In this document: piece after piece, positions 40,060-47,487 of the stretch
How positions within the stretch are numbered: position 1 is the stretch's first letter
Layout: each line of letters starts with the position of its first letter
Assembly (NCBI GenBank): GCA_001941075.1
Contig: MSHH01000086.1
Span: 27,760 to 77,840, forward strand
Source: Oscillospiraceae bacterium Zagget6
GTDB lineage: Bacteria > Bacillota > Clostridia > Oscillospirales > Oscillospiraceae
Direction: 5' to 3'
DNA length: 50,081 bases
Position numbers and translations under genes: made by a program
Notes under the pieces: model-generated
Database searches by the model: none
What the model saw: the letters and a program-made list of their open reading frames with translations, nothing else
Told to the model about the DNA's origin: nothing

Positions 40060-40294
40060 CTATTAGCTGTCAGCTTTTAGCTATTCGTTTGGCTGTGCTT
40101 GGTTTTTCTCTGTTCTTTTATTCTTTTGCAGCACCAAACAAACAGCTTCGGCGAGTGATTCATTCTTACCTTTTGCTTACCATACTTTACAATGGCTATT
40201 TTCGTTATTAGCTCTTAGTATTTCCTTTTTAGCTCTACGTTTTCCGCTTGTAGCGCCCGACTAACAGCTAACGGCTAATAGCTAACAGCTAAAA
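40057..40294. repeat. Dispersed heptad element, TTAGCTA family, copy 4
   Basis: About 240 bp. The left end TTAGCTATTAGCTGTCAGC and the right end CTAACAGCTAACGGCTAATA are inverted relative to each other. The right end matches copies 1 and 3, and the interior shares the TTTACAATGGCT and TTTTCGTTATTAGCT blocks. Its first bases form the stop codon of the surface-protein gene, and it ends just before the cca ribosome binding site. Confidence 0.78.
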
Positions 40295-40308
40295 CAAAGG
40301 GGGTTCCC

Positions 40309-41679
40309 ATGTCCATACCGCTGCCGGAAAACGTAATCTCTATCATTGACCGCCTGGGCGCCGCCGGGTATGAAGCCTACGCCGTAGGGGGCTGTGTGCG
40401 GGACGCCCTGCTGGGCCGGACGCCGGAGGATTGGGACATCTGCACCTCCGCCCTGCCCCAGGAGGTTATGGCGTGTTTCCCCCAGTGCAAAATCCATACG
40501 GTGGGCCTGAAACACGGCACCGTCCTGCTGATGCTGGACGGTCAGGGCTATGAGATCACCACCTACCGGACGGACGGCCCTTACCACGACCACCGCCACC
40601 CGGACGGGGTGCAGTTTGTCCGCAGCCTGGAGGAGGATCTGGCCCGGCGGGACTTCACCATCAACGCTATGGCTTACCATCCGGTCCGTGGGCTGGTTGA
40701 CCCCTTCGGTGGGCAGGCAGACCTGTCGGCGGGGGTGGTCCGCTGTGTGGGAGAACCTGCCCGCCGGTTCCAAGAGGACGGCCTGCGCATTCTGCGGGGC
40801 CTGCGCTTTGCCAGCCGGTACGGGTTCCAAATCGAGCCAGAAACCGGCGCGGCCATCCGCCAACAGGCGGAACTGCTGCAATTCGTCTCCGGGGAGCGGA
40901 TTTTTACGGAGTTAAAGGGCTTTCTCGCCGGAAAGGGCGCGGGTCAGCTGCTGCTGGACTACCGGGAACCATTTGGGGCGGTCATGCCGGAGCTGGTTCC
41001 CATGTTCGACCACCCCCAGCACAACCCCCACCACTGCTATGACGTGTGGGGCCACACCTGCCACGCGGTGGGCCAGGTGGCGGGCGATCCGTTGCTGGGT
41101 CTGACCATGCTGCTCCACGACGCGGGGAAGCCCCGCTGTTTCAGCCGGGATGAGAACGGCGTGGGCCACTTCCACGGCCACCCGGCAGAAAGCGTCAAAA
41201 TCGCCTCGGACATCCTGGCCCGGTTCCACTGCGACAACCGGAGCCGGGACACCATTTTGACCCTCATCTCCTGGCATGACCGGGTGCGGGTTTTCACCCG
41301 GCGGTCTGTCCGCCGGATGCTAGCCAGCCTGGGAGAGGAAAACGCCCGGCTGCTGTTCCGTGTGATGTACGCCGACGCTATGGCCCAAAGCCCCGCCACT
41401 TTGCCCCAGAAGCTGGAGGGCCTGGCGGAGGGAGAGCGCATTTTGGAGGAGCTGCTGGCAGAGGACGCCTGTTTCACCCTCAAAGACCTGGCTGTGTCGG
41501 GCAAAGACCTATTGGCCTTGGGCTACCCTGCCGGGCCGGAGCTGGGGGCGGCGCTGAACGCCCTGCTGGACGCGGTGGTGGAGGAGCGCCTTCCCAACCA
41601 GCGGCAGGTGCTGTTGGACGCCCTTCCCATGTTGGAACAGGACGGGCAACCGCACCGTAACCGGAACAAAGGGCAGTAA
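40309..41679 (+). CDS. cca: CCA tRNA nucleotidyltransferase with HD domain
   Basis: Adds or repairs the 3'-CCA of tRNAs without a template. It has 456 residues. The class II nucleotidyltransferase head shows AVGGCVRDALLGRTPEDWDIC near 26 with the catalytic aspartates, YEITTYRTDGPYHDHRHPDGVQF, RRDFTINAMAYHP near 119 and the nucleotide-choosing RFQEDGLRILRGLRFASR near 160. An HD phosphohydrolase domain follows (LLHDAGKPRCF near 270; HPAESVKIASDIL). The ATG at 40309 follows AAAGGGGG. HD-containing CCA enzymes are known and could also process damaged ends. No frame problems. Confidence 0.93.
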   Translation: MSIPLPENVISIIDRLGAAGYEAYAVGGCVRDALLGRTPEDWDICTSALPQEVMACFPQCKIHTVGLKHGTVLLMLDGQGYEITTYRTDGPYHDHRHPDGVQFVRSLEEDLARRDFTINAMAYHPVRGLVDPFGGQADLSAGVVRCVGEPARRFQEDGLRILRGLRFASRYGFQIEPETGAAIRQQAELLQFVSGERIFTELKGFLAGKGAGQLLLDYREPFGAVMPELVPMFDHPQHNPHHCYDVWGHTCHAVGQVAGDPLLGLTMLLHDAGKPRCFSRDENGVGHFHGHPAESVKIASDILARFHCDNRSRDTILTLISWHDRVRVFTRRSVRRMLASLGEENARLLFRVMYADAMAQSPATLPQKLEGLAEGERILEELLAEDACFTLKDLAVSGKDLLALGYPAGPELGAALNALLDAVVEERLPNQRQVLLDALPMLEQDGQPHRNRNKGQ

Positions 41680-41844
41680 AACAGGCCAAATGTCGCCCTT
41701 TTGGAAAAGTCTCATAAATTTCGGAGAAAAAAACGTGCAAATTTTTCTGGACATACAATATATTTCAATGAAATTGGGCACATTACCGGTTATATTTGCA
41801 TTTTACTGAATCAAAAAGAGGAAAATTGCCGATTCACCTTCCAC

Positions 41845-41873
41845 TTGCCAGAAAAACCTTCCTGCGGTAAAAT
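41845..41873 (+). promoter_or_regulatory. Sigma-A promoter of pfkA
   Basis: TTGCCA, 17 bp, TAAAAT; leader of about 60 nt. The 165 bp before it, from the cca stop, are AT-rich with no gene visible. Confidence 0.72.
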
Positions 41874-41941
41874 AAAAGAGTAGGCGTGGGGATTGCTCTC
41901 CGCGCAAAACCGTCATTCTAAGGAAGAAGCGAGGTAATCTT

Positions 41942-42985
41942 ATGGCAGCAGAAGTCAAAAACGCAGTCAGACGCATCGGTGTGCTGACCTCCGGCGGCGA
42001 CGCCCCTGGTATGAACGCGGCAGTCCGCGCGGTGGTTCGCGCCGCCATTTACCGCGGCATCGACGTGGTGGGCATCCGCCGGGGCTGGAGCGGCCTCATC
42101 AACGGCGACGTATTCCACATGACCACTGCAGATGTGGCCCATATCATCAACCGGGGCGGCACCATCCTGTACACCGCCCGCAGCGATGAGTTCCGCACAG
42201 TGGAAGGGCGCAAAATGGCCTATCGCACCTGCAAGCTGCTGGGGTTGGACGGCATCGTGGCCATCGGCGGCGACGGCACCTTCGCCGGCGCACTGGCTCT
42301 GGCCCGGGAGCATCCCATCTCTGTGGTGGGCATCCCCGGCACCATCGACAACGACATCGGGTGCAGCCACTATTGCATCGGCTACGACACCGCCGCTAAC
42401 ACCGCCATCGAGTGCATTGACCGCATCCGCGACACCATGCAGTCTCACGAGCGCTGCTCCGTCATCGAGGTCATGGGCCACCGGGCAGGCAACCTGGCTC
42501 TGTATGTGGGCATCGCCACCGGCGCTACCGCCGTTCTGGTCCCCGAAGAGCCTTGGGACTTTGACGAGGATGTGGCGGAGAAGATCCGCGCCGCTCGTCT
42601 GGCAGGCCGCACCAACTTCATGGTGGTGGTTGCCGAGGGCGCAAAGCGCAAGGCCGACGGCAGCCTGGACAATGAGGTCGTGGGCAACGGCAGCGCCGGT
42701 CAGCAGGTGGCCGATATGATCCGCAGTGAGCTGGGTCTGGACCCCCGCGTCACCGTGCTGGGCCACATTCAGCGGGGCGGTTCGCCCTCCGCCCGTGACC
42801 GTGTCACCGCCACCCGTATGGGCTACTTCGCAGTGGAGGCTCTGGCCAACGGCAAGACCAACCGGGTCATCGTCCACCAGCACGGCGGCATCACCGATAT
42901 CGACATGGAAGAGGGCCTGAAGATTCAGAACACCCTCAACGAGGACGAAAAGACCGTGTTGAAGTCCATGACTGGCGCGGTGTAA
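41942..42985 (+). CDS. pfkA: ATP-dependent 6-phosphofructokinase
   Basis: Phosphorylates fructose 6-phosphate, the committed step of glycolysis. It has 347 residues. GVLTSGGDAPGMNAAVR near 13 binds ATP; the key motif GGDGTFAGA near 110 has Gly where PPi-dependent enzymes have Asp, and PGTIDNDI has Gly-Thr where the PPi type has Lys-Thr, so ATP is the likely donor. EVMGHRAGNLAL near 180 and LGHIQRGGSPSARDR near 275 complete the active site. The ATG at 41942 has GAGGTAATCTT upstream. It is a single-gene unit with its own promoter and terminator. Confidence 0.95.
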   Translation: MAAEVKNAVRRIGVLTSGGDAPGMNAAVRAVVRAAIYRGIDVVGIRRGWSGLINGDVFHMTTADVAHIINRGGTILYTARSDEFRTVEGRKMAYRTCKLLGLDGIVAIGGDGTFAGALALAREHPISVVGIPGTIDNDIGCSHYCIGYDTAANTAIECIDRIRDTMQSHERCSVIEVMGHRAGNLALYVGIATGATAVLVPEEPWDFDEDVAEKIRAARLAGRTNFMVVVAEGAKRKADGSLDNEVVGNGSAGQQVADMIRSELGLDPRVTVLGHIQRGGSPSARDRVTATRMGYFAVEALANGKTNRVIVHQHGGITDIDMEEGLKIQNTLNEDEKTVLKSMTGAV

Positions 42986-43022
42986 GCTGGTTTCTCTTCA
43001 TACTGCTTCTTTGAAGTAAACG

Positions 43023-43052
43023 ACCCCGCCGGGTTTCCGGCGGGGTTTTGTT
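43023..43052 (+). terminator. Intrinsic terminator after pfkA
   Basis: Perfect 10-bp stem (ACCCCGCCGG with CCGGCGGGGT), 4-nt loop, then TTTTGTTTA. Confidence 0.93.
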
Positions 43053-43104
43053 TATAGATTCCATTTTATATCTGGTTGTCACATTTTTTAGCTTCAAATT
43101 GTAA

Positions 43105-43164
43105 CCCCTCCGCCACCGCCTAAAGGCGGCGGCCCTCCTCCCCTTTCAGGGGAGGCAAGAGGGG
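43105..43164. repeat. REP-like palindromic element, three-way-junction shape
   Basis: Outer arms CCCCTC and GAGGGG enclose two hairpins: CCGCCACCGCC-TAAA-GGCGGCGG (43110-43132) and CCTCCCC-TTTCA-GGGGAGG (43137-43155). It is intergenic between pfkA and the nitrilase gene. Similar GC-rich palindromes are widespread in gut Clostridia (general knowledge); only one copy is in this window. Confidence 0.65.
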
Positions 43165-43235
43165 ATAGTTCTTGCCGTATAGCTGCGTTTTTACGCAAAA
43201 GGGATAATCAGATTTTTTTGTTTGTAATACCAACT

Positions 43236-44030
43236 TTACAGCGGTCTCCGGGCGGAACGGACCGGCAGCTGCCGCCGCACCTCATCCACCAGGTTCAGGT
43301 TCAGCGTGACATCCACCGCGCCCGGCTCCGTCCCCGTCTGGGCCACTACGTCCCCCCAGGGGTCGCAGACGATGGAGTGACCGTAGGAAACGTAGTCGGC
43401 GCCGAGATTTTGGGCGGGAGCGGCCCCCAGCATATAGAGCTGGTTGTCCACCGCCCGGCTGCGGAACAGCAGTTCCCAGTGGCGGGGGCCGGTTGTCCGG
43501 TTGAATGCGGCGGGAACGAACATCGCCTTTGCCCCCAGGTCCGCCGTCCGCTCGAAGATGGCGGGGAACCGCAGATCGAAGCAGACCGCCAGCCCAAAGA
43601 CGCCGAACTCCGTCTCGAACACGGCGGGGGCTTCGCCGGGGGAAAGGGTCTCCGACTCCATAAAATGCTGTCCCCCGTCGATGTGGATGTCAAACAGGTG
43701 CATCTTCCGGTAGCGGGCCGCCTGTCGGCCCTGCCGGTCAAAGACAAAACAGGTGTTGTAAATGCGCTCCCCTTCCCGCTCCGGGAAGGTCCCCCCTACC
43801 AGCCAGATGTGGTTTTCCCGGGCCATGGCAGAGAGGGCCTGCCAGATGGAGCCGCCCGCCGTCTCCGCATAGATGGGGAACGTTTGGGTGTCGTAAGGAC
43901 AACAGAACATCTCCGGCAACACGGCCAGATCTGCGCCCCGCGCTTTGGCGGCAGCCACCGCCTGGGCTGCGGCGGTCAGGTCCTGGGCCTTCTCCCCCGT
44001 TACGAGCTGTTGCAGCAGGCTGACTTGCAT
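43236..44030 (-). CDS. Carbon-nitrogen hydrolase, omega-amidase (NIT2)-like
   Basis: A 264-residue nitrilase-superfamily amidase. The catalytic triad is Glu40 (VLPEMF), Lys109 (RYRKMHLFDI) and Cys150 (LAVCFDLRFP). The HLFDIHIDGGQHFMES segment is close to omega-amidases, which hydrolyse alpha-ketoglutaramate or alpha-ketosuccinamate, the products of glutamine or asparagine transaminases. I start it at the ATG at 44030 with GGAGGTG about 6 nt upstream; the frame reaching 44207 lies in repeat sequence. No transaminase gene adjoins it, so it may repair dead-end metabolites. Confidence 0.9.
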   Translation of the reverse strand: MQVSLLQQLVTGEKAQDLTAAAQAVAAAKARGADLAVLPEMFCCPYDTQTFPIYAETAGGSIWQALSAMARENHIWLVGGTFPEREGERIYNTCFVFDRQGRQAARYRKMHLFDIHIDGGQHFMESETLSPGEAPAVFETEFGVFGLAVCFDLRFPAIFERTADLGAKAMFVPAAFNRTTGPRHWELLFRSRAVDNQLYMLGAAPAQNLGADYVSYGHSIVCDPWGDVVAQTGTEPGAVDVTLNLNLVDEVRRQLPVRSARRPL

Positions 44031-44049
44031 AAAAACACCTCCAATATAA

Positions 44050-44240
44050 TTTCCAATTTGCAATGTACAATGACCCAAACCAAACACGCATTGTTTCATA
44101 TCCAATGCGCAACTTACATCCAGGGCGAAAATTTGTTGCACGGTGTTACAGTTGCTATCGCGCACATTTTCCGAAATAAGCCCCCTATAAACGCAAAAGC
44201 AAGGCATAATTGCTCATTGCTAATTGCACATTGCACATTA
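44050..44240. repeat. Dispersed heptad element, CATTGCA family, copy 3
   Basis: The left end (44050-44072) has CCAATTTGCAATGTACAATG and the right end (44207-44240) has ATTGCTCATTGCTAATTGCA then CATTGCACATT, in opposite orientation around a roughly 130-bp unique centre. It fills the space between the divergent nitrilase and HAD genes. Confidence 0.75.
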
Positions 44241-44259
44241 AAAACAAATCTGTTATACT
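44231..44259 (+). promoter_or_regulatory. Promoter of the HAD gene with its -35 inside a repeat element
   Basis: TTGCAC, 17 bp, TATACT. The -35 hexamer is one of the heptad words of the element at 44050-44240. Start expected near 44266. Confidence 0.72.
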
Positions 44260-44289
44260 GACCTCAGACCATCAAAGGAGGTATGTCCC

Positions 44290-45174
44290 ATGGCAGTCCA
44301 GTTCCAGCGAAAATACAAGGAGGACCAGCCCGTGCTGGCCATTTGCTACGACTTCGACAAGACCCTCTCTCCTGACGATATGCAGGCCCAGGGGTACATC
44401 CAGTCCGTGGGGTACGATGTGGACGCTTTCTGGGCGGAGTCGTCCGCAATGGCCCGGGCCAACGGCATGGACAGCAACCTGGCCTATATGTACAAGATGG
44501 TGAAAGAGGCCGAGGGCCGCTTCCTGTTCAACCGGGAGACCCTGGCGGACTACGGTTCCAAGGTGGCCCTGTTCCCCGGCGTGGAGGGATGGTTTGAGCG
44601 CATCCGGGCCTATGGCCAGGACCAGGGGGTCATCGTGGAGCACTACATCCTCTCCTCCGGCCTGAAAGAGATGATCGAGGGCACGAAAATGGCGAAGGAG
44701 GGCGCGTTTGAACAAATCTACGCCAGCTGCTTTTTCTACGACGAGAACGGCATTGCCCAGTGGCCCGCTCAGGCCATTAACTACACCAGCAAGACCCAGT
44801 TCCTGTTCCGCATTGAGAAAGGGGTGCTGGATGTCAACGACCCCGGCGTCAACGATTTTTTCCCGCCGGACCAGAAACGGGTCCCCTTCCGCAACATGGT
44901 CTACATCGGGGACAGCGACACCGACATCCCCTGCATGAAGCTGGTGAACACCTACGGCGGCCACTCCATCGGCGTTTACGACCCCGCCACCAACGACCGG
45001 GCCAAGGTACACCGGATGCTCTGCGACGACCGGGTGCGCTACATCGCCCCCGCCGACTACTCCGAAGGATCCGAGTTAGATAATCTGTTGCGGGCCATTA
45101 TCGCTAAGACCGCCGCCTATGAGCGGCTGGAGGAAAAGCACGTCAGGGATTATGCCGAGGCAAAAAATCCATAA
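44290..45174 (+). CDS. HAD-superfamily hydrolase (phosphatase-like)
   Basis: A 294-residue cytoplasmic protein. The catalytic DxD motif is YDFDKTLSPDD at about 19-29, motif II lies in YILSSGLKEMIEG near 122 and motif IV in YIGDSDTDIPCMK near 215. The large cap between motif I and II (about 35-105) is helical and acidic. The arrangement resembles phosphoserine-phosphatase-like HAD enzymes; the substrate is unknown. The ATG at 44290 follows AAAGGAGGT. No partner gene is nearby. Confidence 0.85.
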   Translation: MAVQFQRKYKEDQPVLAICYDFDKTLSPDDMQAQGYIQSVGYDVDAFWAESSAMARANGMDSNLAYMYKMVKEAEGRFLFNRETLADYGSKVALFPGVEGWFERIRAYGQDQGVIVEHYILSSGLKEMIEGTKMAKEGAFEQIYASCFFYDENGIAQWPAQAINYTSKTQFLFRIEKGVLDVNDPGVNDFFPPDQKRVPFRNMVYIGDSDTDIPCMKLVNTYGGHSIGVYDPATNDRAKVHRMLCDDRVRYIAPADYSEGSELDNLLRAIIAKTAAYERLEEKHVRDYAEAKNP

Positions 45175-45210
45175 ACAGGTCCGTTTGCGTTGATTTTGTG
45201 AATGTTCCAA

Positions 45211-45231
45211 TTCTGTAAAGTGAAAACGCTT
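45211..45231 (+). repeat. Direct repeat, copy 1 (21 bp)
   Basis: TTCTGTAAAGTGAAAACGCT and one more T. It matches 45321-45341 at 19 of 21 positions, 110 bp apart. Confidence 0.6.
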
Positions 45232-45320
45232 GTCGCAAAAAATCCTGTTATCATCGTTTTCGGCGAAACTCCTCCCTCTTCTTCAAATTGGGGCGAGCGA
45301 GGCCGTCAGCCAGGGTTTTA

Positions 45321-45341
45321 TTCTATAAAGTGAAAACCCTT
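45321..45341 (+). repeat. Direct repeat, copy 2 (21 bp)
   Basis: TTCTATAAAGTGAAAACCCT and one more T. This copy is also the right part of a hairpin (AGGGTTTT at 45312-45319 with AAAACCCT at 45333-45340) between the converging HAD and transporter genes, a possible weak terminator. Confidence 0.6.
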
Positions 45342-45357
45342 TGCATTGCAAATTGTC
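45340..45357. repeat. Fragment of the CATTGCA heptad family
   Basis: TTTGCATTGCAAATTG, two heptad words only. It abuts the stop codon of the chromate-family transporter gene. Confidence 0.45.
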
Positions 45358-46810
45358 ACAGCAGAGACATTCCCAGCCCCACCGCCAGAGACAACGCGCC
45401 GGAGAGGGCCAGCAACGTGATTTTTTTCAAGTGGAACCGGCTGAACAGGTATTGATCCAGGGCGAAGATAACGATAGACACCACCCCGCCCATCAGCGGT
45501 GGCCAGTTGTACTCCACCCCGATGGAGAGGTTTTCATAGAACATGGAGAGGGCCACGCTGAGCAGCAGCCCCACAATGATGGGGCGTATCCAACGGCGCA
45601 GCAGGTCAAAGAAACTGATGCGCTCAAAGGTGGTGTAGAGGTGGAACACCGCGATGAAAATCAGGCCCGACGATGTGATGGAGCAGGCCAGGCCGGTCAC
45701 GGCCACCATCCAGCCCCCCAGCACGGTTCCGGTGATGTGGTAGCCCACATAGTACCCGATGCCGCTGAGGGTCTTGCACAGGATGGAACCGGGCAGGGCG
45801 TTGACAATAGGGACCAGCTGGTTGTAAAATTCAGAGCTGGAAATCATGCCATCTGCCACGAAGATGCCGTCCGCCACCGCCAAGTAAGCGTCACCGCCGC
45901 CGAAGGAGATGACCGCCGACAGCAGCGCCTTGGGAATAAACAGCGGTGCGTCCTGGGCAAACACCAGCGCCGGGATGGACAACGCGATGAGGAACAGCAG
46001 CCACGCCCCCACGTCCTTGACCAGCGGCTTCACGTCCAGGGTCACATCCTGGTTGCGGTTACGGCCGTCCCGGTAGTAGCAGACCATGCTGAACACGCTC
46101 AGCAGCACCATGACGGTTTTAATCAGGTTCAGGGAACCGTCGAAGCTGATGAATTTCCAGTTGCTGATGCGCAAAATATAGAGGACGGAGACCACCACGG
46201 CGATTGGCCAACGCCGCCTGCTGGTCCAGTGGCCCCCCACGTAAAAAATCAGAAAAAACGCGATAGCCAGCACGTTGATGGTGGACAGCTGGAACAGCGG
46301 GGAGCCGTCCAGCCCCAAAATCTTGTAGAAATTCTTCGCGCCGGTCAGCAGAAAGACCAGGGCGATGATGAGGTAAACGCCCCATGCCGGCAGATCCTGC
46401 ACGCTCTCCTTGACGGTGCTGCGGATGTAAATCCCCAGCAGAAAGACGATGTAGGCGGAGATGCCGATGGAGACGTAGACCAGCCAGGTCAGCATGGCCC
46501 CGCTGATTTGGGTCAGCAGGGACACCAGCGCCACCGTCAGCAATGCGCCGGGCAGCGCCATCGCCGTGGCGGAGAGGATCATGCCGCGGGTCCCGGCCAC
46601 TTGGCGGCCTACGCCGGTGGCGATCTCCACCGGCAGCGCGCCGGGGGTGATGCTGGCCACCACCACGTCCTTGTTGAACTGGTCGCTGGTGACTTCGATG
46701 TCGGAGTCCTTCAACTCCTCCTCGATGACCGGGATGAGGGCGGTGCCTCCGCCGTATCCCCAAAAGCCAATGCTCAACATTCCCTTGACAAGGGACCCTA
46801 TCTTACCCAT
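45356..46810 (-). CDS. Chromate-family (CHR) transporter, two-domain form
   Basis: A 484-residue membrane protein with about ten to twelve hydrophobic segments in two homologous halves. Each half carries the glycine motif: FWGYGGGTALIPVIEEEL near 18 and VISFGGGDAYLAVADG near 305. ITPGALPVEIATGVG in the first half and PIVNALPGSILCKTL in the second are the paired PG motifs. CHR proteins move chromate or sulfate-like anions; many gut species carry them without chromate exposure, so another anion is likely (inference). I start it at the ATG at 46810, 8 nt after GGGAGG; the frame to 46858 is not needed. It has its own promoter. Confidence 0.87.
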   Translation of the reverse strand: MGKIGSLVKGMLSIGFWGYGGGTALIPVIEEELKDSDIEVTSDQFNKDVVVASITPGALPVEIATGVGRQVAGTRGMILSATAMALPGALLTVALVSLLTQISGAMLTWLVYVSIGISAYIVFLLGIYIRSTVKESVQDLPAWGVYLIIALVFLLTGAKNFYKILGLDGSPLFQLSTINVLAIAFFLIFYVGGHWTSRRRWPIAVVVSVLYILRISNWKFISFDGSLNLIKTVMVLLSVFSMVCYYRDGRNRNQDVTLDVKPLVKDVGAWLLFLIALSIPALVFAQDAPLFIPKALLSAVISFGGGDAYLAVADGIFVADGMISSSEFYNQLVPIVNALPGSILCKTLSGIGYYVGYHITGTVLGGWMVAVTGLACSITSSGLIFIAVFHLYTTFERISFFDLLRRWIRPIIVGLLLSVALSMFYENLSIGVEYNWPPLMGGVVSIVIFALDQYLFSRFHLKKITLLALSGALSLAVGLGMSLL

Positions 46811-46888
46811 ACTGCGTTCCTCCCGTCCCGCGCCGCCGCGCCTGGAAAAGAATCTCAAAGTCTGCTTTCGTCCATAATAAACAGCAAT

Positions 46889-46917
46889 ATTATAGCGGCT
46901 TGTTGTGGACGCCGCAA
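46889..46917 (-). promoter_or_regulatory. Sigma-A promoter of the transporter gene
   Basis: Minus strand: TTGCGG, 17 bp, TATAAT; leader of about 70 nt. Confidence 0.75.
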
Positions 46918-46977
46918 TGGAGGAATTGCAAAATATTTATGAATTGTTTGACTTCATTTCAGACAGGAGAGAACACA

Positions 46978-47487
46978 ATGTCCAAAAATATTGTTCTGGT
47001 GGGGATGCCCGCCTCCGGTAAAAGCACCATCGGCGTCATCCTCGCCAAGGAGCTGAAATACCGCTTTACCGACACCGACCTGGTCCTCCAGGAGGCCACT
47101 GACCAGACCCTGGTGGAGATTATCGCCCAGCGGGGGCTGGAGGGATTTCTCCAACTGGAAAACGATACCGTGGCCGCGCTGGAGGTCCGCCGCTCGGTCA
47201 TCGCCACCGGCGGCAGCGTCATCTATGGCCGGGAGGCCATCGAGCATTTGAAGGCCAACGGCATTATCGTCTATATCCGGCACCGATACGAGGTCATTCA
47301 GTCCCGGCTGACCAACATCACCACCCGGGGTGTGGCCATGCGGGAGGGCGAGACCCTCTACGACCTGTTCCGGGAGCGGACGCCCCTCTATGAGCGGTAC
47401 GCCGACGTGACGCTGGAGGCCGACGGCCTGACCACTGAACAGGCGGTGCAGGAAATCATTCGGCTGGTGAACGACTTTACCGCTTAA
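46978..47487 (+). CDS. aroK: Shikimate kinase
   Basis: Phosphorylates shikimate in the pathway to chorismate and aromatic amino acids. It has 169 residues. The P-loop GMPASGKST is at 9-17, FTDTDLVLQ near 31 binds shikimate through Asp, IATGGSVIY near 77 is the glycine-rich shikimate site, and the lid region REGETLYDLFRERTPLYERY near 125-145 carries the catalytic arginines. The ATG at 46978 follows AGGAGAGAACACA. It stands alone rather than in an aro cluster. Its stop overlaps the stop of the converging gene by 3 nt. Confidence 0.93.
   Translation: MSKNIVLVGMPASGKSTIGVILAKELKYRFTDTDLVLQEATDQTLVEIIAQRGLEGFLQLENDTVAALEVRRSVIATGGSVIYGREAIEHLKANGIIVYIRHRYEVIQSRLTNITTRGVAMREGETLYDLFRERTPLYERYADVTLEADGLTTEQAVQEIIRLVNDFTA

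Noticed and set aside
44031..44080. Promoter for the nitrilase gene within the left end of the repeat
   Set aside because: A TTGTAC-16-TATATT match exists on the minus strand, but its start would fall in the ribosome binding site.
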